Shown: positions 27,817 through 37,415, counted from the stretch's first letter. The stretch is 64,000 bases of DNA from Flavisolibacter longurius (GCA_014163555.1 JACJGO010000006.1:186001-250000), one strand, 5' to 3'. Numbers and translations are program-made. Notes: generated from the letters alone by a model not told the origin.

Positions 27817-28233
27817 TTAATTGTTTGGATGCTTGCAAACCTGCCAGTAGTTGTAAATCTGTTCCAGTACGTTTTTTATCTCTTCAAACAAAGAGCCTTT
27901 TTCGAACAGGCCCTGTACGTTCATGTTGTACACTTCCTGCACCATGGCTTTGGATACGGTGGTGCTAACGAACACAAAAGGAATGGCCTTGGCCCGCAGT
28001 TCCTCGTCGGCTTCAATGTTTCGGCGAAGGGTGGTGCCATCCATCCCCGGCAGTTTGTAGTCGCAAAGAATAAGAAAAGGAGGGTCCTCGGTTCTGAGGT
28101 AACGCAAGGCCTGCTCTCCGTTGCGCAGGTCAACTACTTTGTTGGATATACCCAGTTCTTCAAACGCCTGAGCCACCACTTCCTGGTCATCGGTATCATC
28201 GTCAATGTACAGAATCACTCCATCCTTTGCCAT
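27817..28233 (-). CDS. Single-domain response regulator (Rcp1-like)
   Basis: A 138-residue stand-alone receiver with no output domain. Acidic pocket Asp11/Asp12, phospho-acceptor Asp58 in LILCDYKLPGMDG and the conserved Lys in FEKGS. The start at 28233 (MAKDGVILYIDDD) gives the canonical first strand. Such Rcp1-type receivers accept phosphate from phytochrome-like kinases with the HDxxEPLRKI box, of which this window has four; none is adjacent. It shares its layout with the receiver at 47294. Confidence 0.92.
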   Translation of the reverse strand: MAKDGVILYIDDDTDDQEVVAQAFEELGISNKVVDLRNGEQALRYLRTEDPPFLILCDYKLPGMDGTTLRRNIEADEELRAKAIPFVFVSTTVSKAMVQEVYNMNVQGLFEKGSLFEEIKNVLEQIYNYWQVCKHPNN

Positions 28234-29191
28234 GTTTTGCTTTTTGCAGGTGGTAAGCAAAATCCTGACCACGGCTGTAGTGGACGCATAGAAACCTTTT
28301 TTCCTTGTAAACAGTGGAGGAGGACAGCAAAAATTCGAAGGTTTATCCGGTACCCGGGTTTCGAAAAAAGATTATAACCTTGGCTCGATATACTGTTAAC
28401 CTATCATAATAGTGGTTCTTTGTGTAGTAGATAAAAGCCCGATAGAGTTATTGTCACCTTTTCGAATCAAATTAATTTCCTTTCTGTAAGCATTCAGGCA
28501 TTTTTGCCGGCAAGTGAATAACCAAGAAATCAGCTGTTTTTCAAGGATCATTTTGGGAATATATTACAGCCACTATTCAGCTTATAGATTGTCATTACCA
28601 ACATGTCAATCGCATACTTTTTACCTTTGCAATTGTCTATTTCAGCTCTATATTGAATTTTTCCTTTCGTAATGCCCTCGAAAAGTATTGTAGTTATCGA
28701 TTAAAAAATTATTGGTAGTAATGTTTGGAATGTGAAAGAACATCGTGTCGATCCATTTTCTGTTGTTGCTGATTGCTTTCAACTTCGGGGTCTTCTCAGA
28801 ATCATTACTTATTGATAACTGGCTGTAACGGGGGAAATTTAGTTTGGTAATCATTGCGACCACTACTCATTCGCTGCAATTAAGTCGGACAGGACAGGGA
28901 ACAACAAAGACTTCCGTTATTCAGCCCTGTTATTGCTTTTAGAGAAGCGGTGAAAGAAGTACTGATTTCTTTCATCCGGAAAGGTGATTCTGGTCAATGG
29001 GCATGCTGTTTTGTTTATTGTACCTTAAGGGAATGTTGCGGCTACCTGCCCGGTTGTTCCCAGTCCCTCCTGAAAATTCACATTGCTAGCCCAGTTCAAT
29101 CAACCGGAGCCCCTTTTATAATGGCGGTTTAGCTGGATTTGCCGTATTGCTAGGTACCCTTTTCTTTTACTCAACCGCTTTAAACTTTTTT
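28234..29191. other. A+T-rich gene desert
   Basis: About 960 bases, visibly more A+T-rich than the flanks between 28380 and 28870. A minus frame at 28648-28863 (71 codons, Asn/Ile-rich) could be a small gene or a remnant but has no recognisable domain. A plus frame at 28950-29132 is no better. No RNA gene or repeat was identified. Confidence 0.4.
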
Positions 29192-31954
29192 ATGAGACAG
29201 TCCAACACCTTCAGAACGGCTACGGCTTTGTACCCGTTAGTCCATGGATACCTGCGTTCTTCCCGGTATTTCCTCCTACTGACAGGCTTACTCATGAGTG
29301 GTGGCTTGTTTTGCCAACAGGTCTACCGGCAGGCAGGACCCTCACCCGCCTCCATTCAATCCACGGTTGACGCTTTCCGGGAAGCGATCGGCGGTGGCTC
29401 GGTGCCCAACTATTTTGGCGGAGGGTTCGGAACGCTCCGGACTGAAATAAACTGGGAAAACCTTGATGATTTTAAGGCGGCGCCTGCCAGCTTAAACCTT
29501 GATTACCTCAAAGGTCATTTCTATCAAGGGCGCGTTTTCTACCAGGGAGTTGTATTTTCCACGCCGGGCACCGGCTTCCAGGTCAGTGCCCGCCCTGGCA
29601 ACCTGACCGCTACCGCTTCGGAATTTGGCAACATCAATCCCTCCTACCCCTCTCTCTTTGCTCCTTTTTCCGGGCAACGGCTATTTACACCGTTGGGTAG
29701 CAATATCATGGATGTTTCGTTCTTTGTGCCCAGCACCGAGTTGGCGGCACGGACGAGGGGATTTGGTGCCGTTTTCACGGATGTGGATGGGGAGAATGGC
29801 ATTACGGCCATTCAGTATTTTGATCAAAACGGCACGCTGCTCACAGAGGCTAAAGCCATACCTGTACCCGGAAATGAGACCTTCTCCTTTGTAGGGGTAC
29901 TCTTTCCTACACCAGTTGTTGCACGGGTACGCATTGTTACCGGCAATACGGCACCGGGCCCAAACGAAGTGCTTCCGACTGAGGATCTGGTAGCATTGGA
30001 TGATTTTATTTATGGCACACCGGTATCCGAAGGCAATCCCTGCATCCTCACCTGCCACGAGAACATTATCACATCCGCCAGGCCACAGATCTGCGAAGGA
30101 TTGGTTTCGTACCCTCTCCCCGCGAGAACTGCCGGCTGCGGACAGGTTGAGGTGTTGCCAGGTCCTCCTTACTTCCCGGTTGGGGTGACAACGGTTACAG
30201 CACGGGCCGCCTCCGGGGATAGTTGTTCTTTTACCATCACTGTTGTAGACAATGTGCCACCCATGGTTTTCGGCTGTCTACAGTCTCAGACGTTCTGTAC
30301 CAATGCCAGTGGCACGTACACGGTGGAACCCTTCACCAGTTTCGGCGATAATTGTACGCCGGTTTCGGTGCGTTACACCATTTCGGGCGCCACCACAAGG
30401 GCTGGTACCGGTAACAATGCCAGTGGCGCTTTCAATGAAGGCACCAGCACTATCCGGTGGACAGTCACCGATGCAAACGGCAATAGTTCCGCCTGTACCT
30501 CACAGGTGACAGTAAGCTCATCCGTTATGAAGGCTACCATCACCACCTCCCGTGGTTCTTCTTCTGCGGGTCTTTCTTACAAGTACTATGAGGGCAGCTG
30601 GACCTCACTTCCGGACTTTGGAGGCCTGCAACCTGTTGCCACCGGCAGAACAGCCAATGTGAGTCTTGCTCCCCGCAATCGCGACGATAACTTTGCCTTC
30701 CTCTGGGAAGGGACTATCACCATTGCGCAAGCCGGCACCTACTATTTCGAAACGGCGTCTGACGATGGCTCCCGCCTTTATATTGGTAACTACAGCCACT
30801 ATGTAACACCGGTGGTAAACAATGACGGGCAGCATGCCGAACAGCTGGCAGGGGGGTGGTATACGTTCCCGGCAGCCGGCGTCTATCCCATTGCCATCAC
30901 CTATTTTGAAGCGGGTGGTGCCGAAGCAATGAAGGTGTATTGGACGGCGCCACAAGCAGGTATTCCCACCCGCACCCCCATACCCGATGCCGCGTTTACG
31001 CCACCCGCCAGCCCACTGCCTTCGCTGACTTACAAGTATTACGAAGGCAGCTGGACCCAACTGCCTGACTTTGGCGGGTTGACACCCCTGGCAACCGGCC
31101 AGGTAGACAAGGTGGATATTTCGACCCGGCAACAGGACAACAACTTCGCCTTCCTCTGGGAGGGTACCATCAACATACCCAAGGCAGGCCGTTATTACTT
31201 CGAAACGGCTTCAGACGACGGCAGTAAGTTATACATTGGTAACTATGGGCACTATATCACGCCGGTAGTGGACAACGACAGGGAGCATCCTCGGCAGTTT
31301 GCCGGTGGCTGGTATTCCTTCCCCCAGGCAGGGACCTATCCCATTGCTATTTCCTTTTTTGAGGCCGGCGGCTCTCAGGGTATTGAAGTCTATTGGACCA
31401 GCCCCGATGCCGGCATCCCAACCAGAATGCTGATTCCCAACACGGCCTTTCAACAAGGGACGGGCGTGGTCTGTTCTGCAGAAGGCGTCACCCTGACTGC
31501 TTCTAACGGGAATACTTACCTGTGGAGCACCGGGGCGGTTACGCCTGGAATTACCGTACGGGAAAACGGCAGCTACACGGTAACGGTTACCAAGGACGGC
31601 TGCTCGGCTACCTCCGAACCCCTTGTAATCAGTTGTTTCCCGGGTGCCGCGAGGGTGGGTACAGGAGCTCAGATTGCCAATGTGAAAGAAGAAAGTATCC
31701 AAGGTTCACTGGTCGTAACGGTAGCACCTAATCCGTCTCACACCTCCTTTACCCTGCAGGTGAGGAGTGCGAAGGCAGAAGCAGTCACCATCCGTGTCAC
31801 TGACGGGCTGGGCAGAACGGTAAACGTCATAGATAGAGTTGCTCCCAACAGCACCCATACCATTGGTCAGCACTTCCGGCCCGGTGTGTACTTGGTGGAA
31901 ATTATGCAGGGCAAATACCGGTCAACAGTTAAACTGGTAAAGAGCGCTGACTAG
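29192..31954 (+). CDS. T9SS-secreted protein with tandem PA14 domains
   Basis: A roughly 920-residue secreted protein; ATG 29192 is preferred to 29147 because a basic, then hydrophobic signal (YFLLLTGLLMSGGLF) follows. The N-terminal 250 residues are a beta-rich unknown region. HYR-like/Ig segments (CSFTITVVDN...) lie at about 300-450. Two PA14 modules follow in tandem (about 470-600 and 620-745), each with YYEGSWT...LPDFGGL, WEGTI and FETASDDGS. The C-terminus has a Cys-containing Ig segment and a T9SS tail (VAPNPSHTSF...GVYLVEIMQGKY). PA14 usually binds carbohydrate, so a cell-surface glycan binder is inferred. Confidence 0.88.
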   Translation: MRQSNTFRTATALYPLVHGYLRSSRYFLLLTGLLMSGGLFCQQVYRQAGPSPASIQSTVDAFREAIGGGSVPNYFGGGFGTLRTEINWENLDDFKAAPASLNLDYLKGHFYQGRVFYQGVVFSTPGTGFQVSARPGNLTATASEFGNINPSYPSLFAPFSGQRLFTPLGSNIMDVSFFVPSTELAARTRGFGAVFTDVDGENGITAIQYFDQNGTLLTEAKAIPVPGNETFSFVGVLFPTPVVARVRIVTGNTAPGPNEVLPTEDLVALDDFIYGTPVSEGNPCILTCHENIITSARPQICEGLVSYPLPARTAGCGQVEVLPGPPYFPVGVTTVTARAASGDSCSFTITVVDNVPPMVFGCLQSQTFCTNASGTYTVEPFTSFGDNCTPVSVRYTISGATTRAGTGNNASGAFNEGTSTIRWTVTDANGNSSACTSQVTVSSSVMKATITTSRGSSSAGLSYKYYEGSWTSLPDFGGLQPVATGRTANVSLAPRNRDDNFAFLWEGTITIAQAGTYYFETASDDGSRLYIGNYSHYVTPVVNNDGQHAEQLAGGWYTFPAAGVYPIAITYFEAGGAEAMKVYWTAPQAGIPTRTPIPDAAFTPPASPLPSLTYKYYEGSWTQLPDFGGLTPLATGQVDKVDISTRQQDNNFAFLWEGTINIPKAGRYYFETASDDGSKLYIGNYGHYITPVVDNDREHPRQFAGGWYSFPQAGTYPIAISFFEAGGSQGIEVYWTSPDAGIPTRMLIPNTAFQQGTGVVCSAEGVTLTASNGNTYLWSTGAVTPGITVRENGSYTVTVTKDGCSATSEPLVISCFPGAARVGTGAQIANVKEESIQGSLVVTVAPNPSHTSFTLQVRSAKAEAVTIRVTDGLGRTVNVIDRVAPNSTHTIGQHFRPGVYLVEIMQGKYRSTVKLVKSAD

Positions 31955-31966
31955 ATCTATCATCCG

Positions 31967-32007
31967 GCAAAAAGGCTTACCCATCGGTACGAGCCTTTTT
32001 GCTTTTT
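31967..32007 (+). terminator. Terminator after the PA14 gene
   Basis: An 11-bp perfect stem GCAAAAAGGCT / AGCCTTTTTGC with a 14-base loop and T-rich tail, 12 bases after the stop; usable in both directions. Confidence 0.8.
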
Positions 32008-32045
32008 CAGAGTTGAGGAAATGCAAACAAGAGCAATGCCTGTGC

Positions 32046-32540
32046 TTATGCATTTGTCCCTTTGCGAAGTAGGGCCAGGAATTTCTGCAGCACCTGCCGG
32101 GTATAATCCACCTGGGCATCCACCCTTTCTTTCCCGGTGCTGATCTTTTCGCAAAGAACTACCTCTCCCCGCAGGGCGATGGCATACCAGGCAAAAAGAT
32201 CGTTGAGTCCTTTTTCCGGCATTTTGGCGGCATAACCGGTAATGGCAATCCCGTACGGGCAGGCAAATAGAGTACTCACTTCCACGGCCATGGTACGGGC
32301 CACGGCTTCATCCACACAGTCGCAGTCTTCGGCCTGGATCGGATCAACCTGCAGGTGGCGGCATTTCTGCCCCAGGTTATAGGCCGTGATGCCGCCCTGG
32401 AAAAACCGGGAGGCTTCTACTGCCGACGACAGGGCCGCCTGCAGGTGACCGGCTGTAACGCTTTCGGCAACGGCAATGGTTAGTTGTTTTTGCGTAAGAA
32501 TATCCTTGATGGCATTGACCACATTTTCGTCGTAAAGCAT
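32046..32540 (-). CDS. CinA C-terminal domain amidase (PncC-like)
   Basis: A 164-residue stand-alone CinA C-terminal domain, related to nicotinamide-nucleotide amidohydrolase, which converts NMN to NaMN in pyridine nucleotide salvage. The active-site loop is AESVTAGHLQ (Ser27; the common family form is ESCTGG), followed by GGITAYN and GIAITGYA strands. Bacteroidota versions often have ESVTxG, so activity may be retained or altered. It lies 157 bases downstream of msrA on the same strand. Confidence 0.85.
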   Translation of the reverse strand: MLYDENVVNAIKDILTQKQLTIAVAESVTAGHLQAALSSAVEASRFFQGGITAYNLGQKCRHLQVDPIQAEDCDCVDEAVARTMAVEVSTLFACPYGIAITGYAAKMPEKGLNDLFAWYAIALRGEVVLCEKISTGKERVDAQVDYTRQVLQKFLALLRKGTNA

Positions 32541-32697
32541 GCGCTGAAAAAGATTTGGCTGTAGGGTTTAAAAAACTTTGCCAGCTGCTGCAGGCATGGC
32601 GTGGGCAGGTACAAATGTTCACACAGGAAACATTCCGAATGCCTGTCATAAAGGGTTCATAATAAAAACGCCCTACTCACCACTGACCACTCACAAC

Positions 32698-33195
32698 TCA
32701 CGTCTGCGCCAATTGCCATTCCGGCCGGATATAATGACAGGTATATCCATAGGGATGCTTTTGCAAATAGGCCTGGTGTTCTTCTTCGGCATCCCAGAAA
32801 TCCGATGCCGGCGCCACCTCCGTTACCACGGGGCCCGGCCATTTGCCCGAGGCATCAATTTCCCGGATAAGGTCCTGCGCCGTGGTTTTTTGTTCTTCGG
32901 TGAGGTAGAAGATGGCCGACCGATAAGAAAGTCCGATATCGTTGCCCTGCCGGTTTTTGGTGGTTGGATTGTGAATCTGGAAAAAGAACTCCAGCAGTTT
33001 GCGGTAGGAAAGCACGTCCGGGTCAAATGTAATAGCGATGGCTTCGGCATGCGTGCCATGATTGCGGTAGGTCGCATTCGGCACGTCGCCGCCGGTATAG
33101 CCTACTACGGTTGATTCCACTCCCGGTAGCTCCCGAATCAATTCTTCCATTCCCCAAAAACAGCCCCCGGCCAATATTGCTTTTTCTGTTGCCAT
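32698..33195 (-). CDS. msrA: Peptide-methionine (S)-S-oxide reductase
   Basis: A 165-residue MsrA that repairs oxidised methionine (S form) with thioredoxin as reductant. The start at 33195 ([15 protein letters not shown]) places nucleophile Cys12 in the GCFWG motif; the downstream EEHQAYL and TCHYIRPEW with a C-terminal Cys are also standard. No MsrB partner is fused or adjacent. Divergent from the bacteriophytochrome gene. Confidence 0.96.
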   Translation of the reverse strand: MATEKAILAGGCFWGMEELIRELPGVESTVVGYTGGDVPNATYRNHGTHAEAIAITFDPDVLSYRKLLEFFFQIHNPTTKNRQGNDIGLSYRSAIFYLTEEQKTTAQDLIREIDASGKWPGPVVTEVAPASDFWDAEEEHQAYLQKHPYGYTCHYIRPEWQLAQT

Positions 33196-33351
33196 AAAGT
33201 TTATTTCGTCTCCTGATGGCATCAAGTTTAACGCCAATCTGTTTGACTGGCAGCCTGGCAGTAAGGCGCCGCTGATATTTTTCACATGATCTTTGGCGCT
33301 GGTTGGACAAGAATTTTTTATGGATAACCCTGAGTTGGGATTTCATTTGGG

Positions 33352-35640
33352 ATGTATCTTCCGCCGATGAATCTGCGTGACGTGTCGAACCAGCAGGTAG
33401 CCTCCATTGCTACCTGCGATTCGGAGCCCATCCACATCCCCGGCGCTATTCAACCGCACGGCGTACTGATAGCAATCGATAAAGAAGACATCATCCGTTT
33501 CTGCAGCGGGAACTGCGACATTTTTTTGGGTAGTACCCCATCTCAGGTATTGCAGCAATCCTTAGCCACTGTTTTGCCCGGACTGTACAGGGTTGTTAAG
33601 GAAACCCTCGAACAGGAGATTGTTCCCTCAAAACCCTTTCCTTTTCAGCACGGCAACCAAACCTGGACAGTGTTTGTCTGCGAACAGGACGACTTGGTAT
33701 TGATTGAACTGGAAGCACCTACACCCGTCTCCGAAACCGTTGACCTTTTCGACCAGTCGAAAGAGTTTGTGCAAATCATTGAACGGGTCCAAAGCCTGCC
33801 GGAACTGTGTCAGCGGATAGCCGATCAGGTCCGTCGGGTAACCGGCTACGACCGGGTGATGATCTATCGTTTTGATACGGATTACAATGGCGAAGTGTTT
33901 GCCGAAAGCAAACATGATGGCCTGGAACCTTATCTCCATCTACACTACCCGCATACCGATATCCCGGCGCAGGCAAGGGAGCTTTACCTGCGTAACCATA
34001 TCCGCATGATTGCTGATGTGGATTATGCCGCAGTGCCCCTGCTCACTACCGACAACAGCGGCTACGCACAACCAGACCTGAGTGATTCCGTGCTGCGCAG
34101 CGTGTCACCCATCCACATTCAGTACCTTAAAAACATGGGCGTGAAGGCCACGCTGACCATTTCGCTCCTCTTGGATGAAAAGCTGTGGGGGCTTATCGCC
34201 TGTCACCATTACTCGCCGAAACAGTTGAACATTGTTCAACGACAGGCGGCACTCATGCAGGGCCATTTCCTGACCTCCCAACTTCGGGTACGGGAAGTGG
34301 CAGAAGAGTATGCCATTCACACTACCGTTGAAGCGCACCTGCAGCAATTGCTCAACGCCGTTCCGCAAGCCGGAGACTTTGCGCTAAAGCTGAATGCTTT
34401 TTCCTCGCTGCTACCTGTCGCCAATGCGAGTGGCGCTGCCATTTTACATAACGGAAAACTGTTTGAAAAAGGCTTGGTGCCCCCAGCAGATAAAACCAAA
34501 GCCCTGTTTGCCTGGCTGGCCGATAATGCATTCGGCATGCAGTTCAGCACCTCGCAATTACGGTTGCATTATCCCGAAGGGGAAAAAATCAGTCGTTATG
34601 CAGCCGGCATTCTGTACCACAAACTCGGAAATCCAAAGAAGGATGCGATCATCTGGTTTCGCGAAGAGACTGAAAAAACGATCAACTGGGCTGGCGATCC
34701 GCATGAAGCCGTGCGCAAGGTGCGGGAAAACAAGCTCTCACCCCGCTCTTCCTTTGCCATTTACAAGGAAATAGTCCGCTTTCAAAGCCGCGAATGGCGC
34801 TTTTCAGAGATCAATGCGGCCTCCCGCTTTGCCAATGCGCTTCAAAATCATTTTCATCTGGAGTACCTGAAAGCCGAGGAAACCAAACAGCGCCTGCTGA
34901 ACGAACAACTGCTCAAGGCCAATAAGGAGCTGGCCAATATTAACTGGATCACTTCGCACGATTTAAAAGAGCCGCTGCGCAAGATCCTTGTGTTCTCTTC
35001 CCGGATGATGTACGAAGAGAAGGAGCTATCGGAGAAACTAGCGTCCTCCATTACTCGCATTCAGCAGTCGGCAATGCGCATGCAAAACCTGGTAAGCGAC
35101 ATCATTGCGTATACCTTGGTGGATGATAAAAATACAAAGTATGTTCCCACTGATCTCAATGCAATTTTAGAAGATGTGGTAGCCGAATATGCCGATGAAG
35201 TAAAAGAACGCAACGGTACTATCCATGTGAAGAGCTTACCAGTGGTATCTGCGATTCCTTACCAGATGCGGCAACTATTTGTGAACCTCCTTGGCAATGC
35301 CCTCAAGTTTGCCAAGGCCGACACGCCGCCGGTAATCACCATCGACTGCGAAAAGCTGTCCAGTACTACTGGCAGTGCCCTGCTGGCGGATGCTGACCTT
35401 TATTACCGCGTTCGGATCATGGACAACGGCATTGGTTTTGACCCGGCCTACAGCCAAAAGCTGTTCGACATTTTTTACCGCCTTAACAACCCGAAAGCTT
35501 ATTCCGGTACGGGTATTGGTCTGGCCATTTGCAAACGCATTGTGGAAAATCATGGCGGTGTGATTACAGCGCAGGGTGAGGAAGGGGTAGGGGCCACCAT
35601 CGAAATTTATCTCCCTCAAAACAGCGGGAATGGTGGTTAA
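33352..35640 (+). CDS. bphP: Bacteriophytochrome histidine kinase
   Basis: A 762-residue red/far-red photoreceptor kinase with PAS-GAF-PHY-HisKA-HATPase layout. Cys22 (ATCDSEPIHIPG) is the bilin-attachment Cys of bacteriophytochromes, which bind biliverdin. GAF pocket: Asp203 in YPHTDIPAQAR (the usual motif is PASDIP) and His255 in SPIHIQYLKNMGV. The PHY tongue has PRSSF (464-468) and NWAGDPHEA. His536 in TSHDLKEPLRKI is the phospho-acceptor; DNGIGF and GTGIGLAICKR form the ATP lid. No heme oxygenase or receiver adjoins it. The last 366 bases overlap, antisense, the frame of the gene at 35275. Confidence 0.96.
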   Translation: MYLPPMNLRDVSNQQVASIATCDSEPIHIPGAIQPHGVLIAIDKEDIIRFCSGNCDIFLGSTPSQVLQQSLATVLPGLYRVVKETLEQEIVPSKPFPFQHGNQTWTVFVCEQDDLVLIELEAPTPVSETVDLFDQSKEFVQIIERVQSLPELCQRIADQVRRVTGYDRVMIYRFDTDYNGEVFAESKHDGLEPYLHLHYPHTDIPAQARELYLRNHIRMIADVDYAAVPLLTTDNSGYAQPDLSDSVLRSVSPIHIQYLKNMGVKATLTISLLLDEKLWGLIACHHYSPKQLNIVQRQAALMQGHFLTSQLRVREVAEEYAIHTTVEAHLQQLLNAVPQAGDFALKLNAFSSLLPVANASGAAILHNGKLFEKGLVPPADKTKALFAWLADNAFGMQFSTSQLRLHYPEGEKISRYAAGILYHKLGNPKKDAIIWFREETEKTINWAGDPHEAVRKVRENKLSPRSSFAIYKEIVRFQSREWRFSEINAASRFANALQNHFHLEYLKAEETKQRLLNEQLLKANKELANINWITSHDLKEPLRKILVFSSRMMYEEKELSEKLASSITRIQQSAMRMQNLVSDIIAYTLVDDKNTKYVPTDLNAILEDVVAEYADEVKERNGTIHVKSLPVVSAIPYQMRQLFVNLLGNALKFAKADTPPVITIDCEKLSSTTGSALLADADLYYRVRIMDNGIGFDPAYSQKLFDIFYRLNNPKAYSGTGIGLAICKRIVENHGGVITAQGEEGVGATIEIYLPQNSGNGG

Positions 35641-36039
35641 GAATTGAAAGGAATGAAGCCATCGAACCAGATGTGATGCATTGTGCGTAAAGTAGTTCTC
35701 AATTTTCTGCACTACAACGTTCATGTCTTTCCGCACCTGTTTATCTATCAACTGGAGAAAATGCAGGCCCATGTCTTCCAGCACGGATTGCCGTTCCTTA
35801 TCCTTTACCTGCTGCGCTGCTCCTAAATGATAACCACCATTTACTTCAATCACCAGGTAGAGGGGTTTGCAATAAAAAGCAACAATGTAGTTTCCCAATG
35901 GTTTTTGCCGGTTAAAGGTGTAGCCTTTCATGCTGCCTGCCCGCAGTTTTTTCCAAAGCAGTATTTTGCCCGGTGTAGAGTTGTTGCGAAGCCTTCGGGA
36001 AAAGGCTTTCAGGTTTTGGTTGTAAGGCAGGTAGTACAT
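35275..36039 (-). CDS. DUF559 endonuclease-like protein, active site substituted, antisense tail
   Basis: The first 133 residues match the DUF559 family (VSR-like PD-(D/E)XK fold): TPGKILLWKKLRAG, GNYIVAFYC and VIEVNGGYH. The family's catalytic Asp in IVDFYC is Ala54 here and the following IEVDG is IEVNG, so nuclease activity is doubtful. The frame has no stop before it enters the antisense strand of bphP and continues 121 codons to 35275; family members are about 120 residues, so that tail is probably read-through from a lost stop codon. Could be a decaying gene. Confidence 0.6.
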   Translation of the reverse strand: MYYLPYNQNLKAFSRRLRNNSTPGKILLWKKLRAGSMKGYTFNRQKPLGNYIVAFYCKPLYLVIEVNGGYHLGAAQQVKDKERQSVLEDMGLHFLQLIDKQVRKDMNVVVQKIENYFTHNASHLVRWLHSFQFLTTIPAVLREINFDGGPYPFLTLRCNHTAMIFHNAFANGQTNTRTGISFRVVKAVKNVEQLLAVGRVKTNAVVHDPNAVIKVSIRQQGTASSTGQLFAVDGDYRRRVGLGKLEGIAKEVHK

Positions 36040-36259
36040 GTTTTAAGGTAGGCAATCTTTCCGCGTCGTGCAAGCGTATCCCCCTTGCGATCTCTCCTAC
36101 ATTCGGAGTGACTGCACTCCCTTTCAAAGGGGATGGCAGACAGGTGCTTCAGCAGCAAAATCGTAAGGGGGATTCGCCAACTGCTTCAGAAAGCGTTTGT
36201 AACCACACCATGGCCGGAATGAAAGGGCTAACCCGGTATAACAGAAACCTGCCTCTTTA
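36040..36259. other. Intergenic interval
   Basis: 220 bases with a short CCCTTTC/AAAGGGG-type hairpin near 36118-36131; no gene is seen. Confidence 0.3.
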
Positions 36260-36991
36260 TCACAGCTTTTTCCGGAACAGAAGATAGTGCTGGATGGGCA
36301 GGAACTGCTTATACTCGGCCAGTACAAAGCCGCTGGCCGCCAGTTCTTTTTGCGCCTGCGCCACGCTGAGTTTATGCAGGGCCTTGATGGGAATGGAAGG
36401 GTCCTCGGCACGGTATTCCAGCAGCAGGAGCTTTCCGTCGGGCCGCAGGGCTTTGTGCAACGCTACTAACATCTCCTTTGGATAAGCCAGTTCGTGGTAC
36501 ACATCCACCATAATCGCCAGGTCAATTGAGCTGTCGGGCAGGTTGGGCTCCTGGTCGCTGCCCCTGATAACGGTTACATTGGAAGCGCCTTCCCGTTCGG
36601 CCCTGGCCTGCAGAGACGCTACAAATTCATCCTGTACTTCTACCGCATAGACCCTTCCCTGCCGTACCCGCCTGGCGATCCGAAAGGTATAATACCCGCT
36701 GCCGGCGCCAACGTCAGCAACAGTACTGCCTGGCCTTAGCGGCAGGGCGGCAATGGCCGCATCGGCATCTTCTTCCTGCTGCCGGCTGCTCCGCTCCAAC
36801 CAGCCGGCGCCGCTGGCACTCATCACATGGGCAATCTCCCGGCCCATGTACACTTTGCCCGTACCATCGGGGTGCGGGGTTTTGTACGTGTAAGCGGTAT
36901 CGGTAGCCGGCCGGCCCGATTGGCCGGTTGTGCCGCAACGCAGGAATGAAAGGCTAAGCAAAAGGGCCAGGGAAAAAAGAAAAGGGTGCAT
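36260..36991 (-). CDS. Exported SAM-dependent methyltransferase (lipoprotein-like)
   Basis: A 243-residue protein. The N-terminus is a signal with lipobox SFLRC (Cys19), so the enzyme should face the periplasm. Residues 85-215 form a class I Rossmann methyltransferase: motif I VADVGAGSGYYT, motif II YAVEVQ, motif IV DLAIMVDVYHEL. A periplasmic methyltransferase without a known SAM source is unusual; the domain may have been recruited to another function. Start set at 36991 for the signal peptide. Confidence 0.8.
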   Translation of the reverse strand: MHPFLFSLALLLSLSFLRCGTTGQSGRPATDTAYTYKTPHPDGTGKVYMGREIAHVMSASGAGWLERSSRQQEEDADAAIAALPLRPGSTVADVGAGSGYYTFRIARRVRQGRVYAVEVQDEFVASLQARAEREGASNVTVIRGSDQEPNLPDSSIDLAIMVDVYHELAYPKEMLVALHKALRPDGKLLLLEYRAEDPSIPIKALHKLSVAQAQKELAASGFVLAEYKQFLPIQHYLLFRKKL

Positions 36992-37115
36992 AGGCAAAAA
37001 GAACAAAAACAATGCGGGGTTGGTTGAATAAACCGGTTTTCGCTGCCTGCCAATGGCTTATGAGGTCCGCTGCTAGCCTGGGTTGTAAGACGCATACGAC
37101 CGGGGTAGCAGATGA

Positions 37116-37415
37116 CTACAGTTTCATGGCAGCTTCTATTTCATCTTTCAGGGTGCCGGAGGCTTCGTCAAACAGGTTGTCTTTTTCTTTCTTGGAGGCC
37201 TTGGGACTGTTTGAATTTTTAACCGTGGCCCGGATAGAATCGAGGGGCGCAAAAAGCGGCGCTGTATTAGCGCCGTAGCGTTCATCGGCTTCCATTTCTT
37301 TCAGCACATCTTCATACGCGTCCAGGATGCTGTAAATCTCTTTAACGTTGTCGGCCGTGTGCCGGCGGGGAATGCGGCTGTACAGGGCCTGCAGTTTTTC
37401 GTACGTTTCGTTCAT
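37116..37415 (-). CDS. Hypothetical protein (99 aa), helical
   Basis: A 99-residue cytosolic, all-helical, charged protein (MNETYEKLQALYSRIPRRH ... ASGTLKDEIEAAMKL). ATG 37415 is chosen over the upstream low-complexity extension. No known domain; a coiled-coil role is possible. Confidence 0.65.
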   Translation of the reverse strand: MNETYEKLQALYSRIPRRHTADNVKEIYSILDAYEDVLKEMEADERYGANTAPLFAPLDSIRATVKNSNSPKASKKEKDNLFDEASGTLKDEIEAAMKL

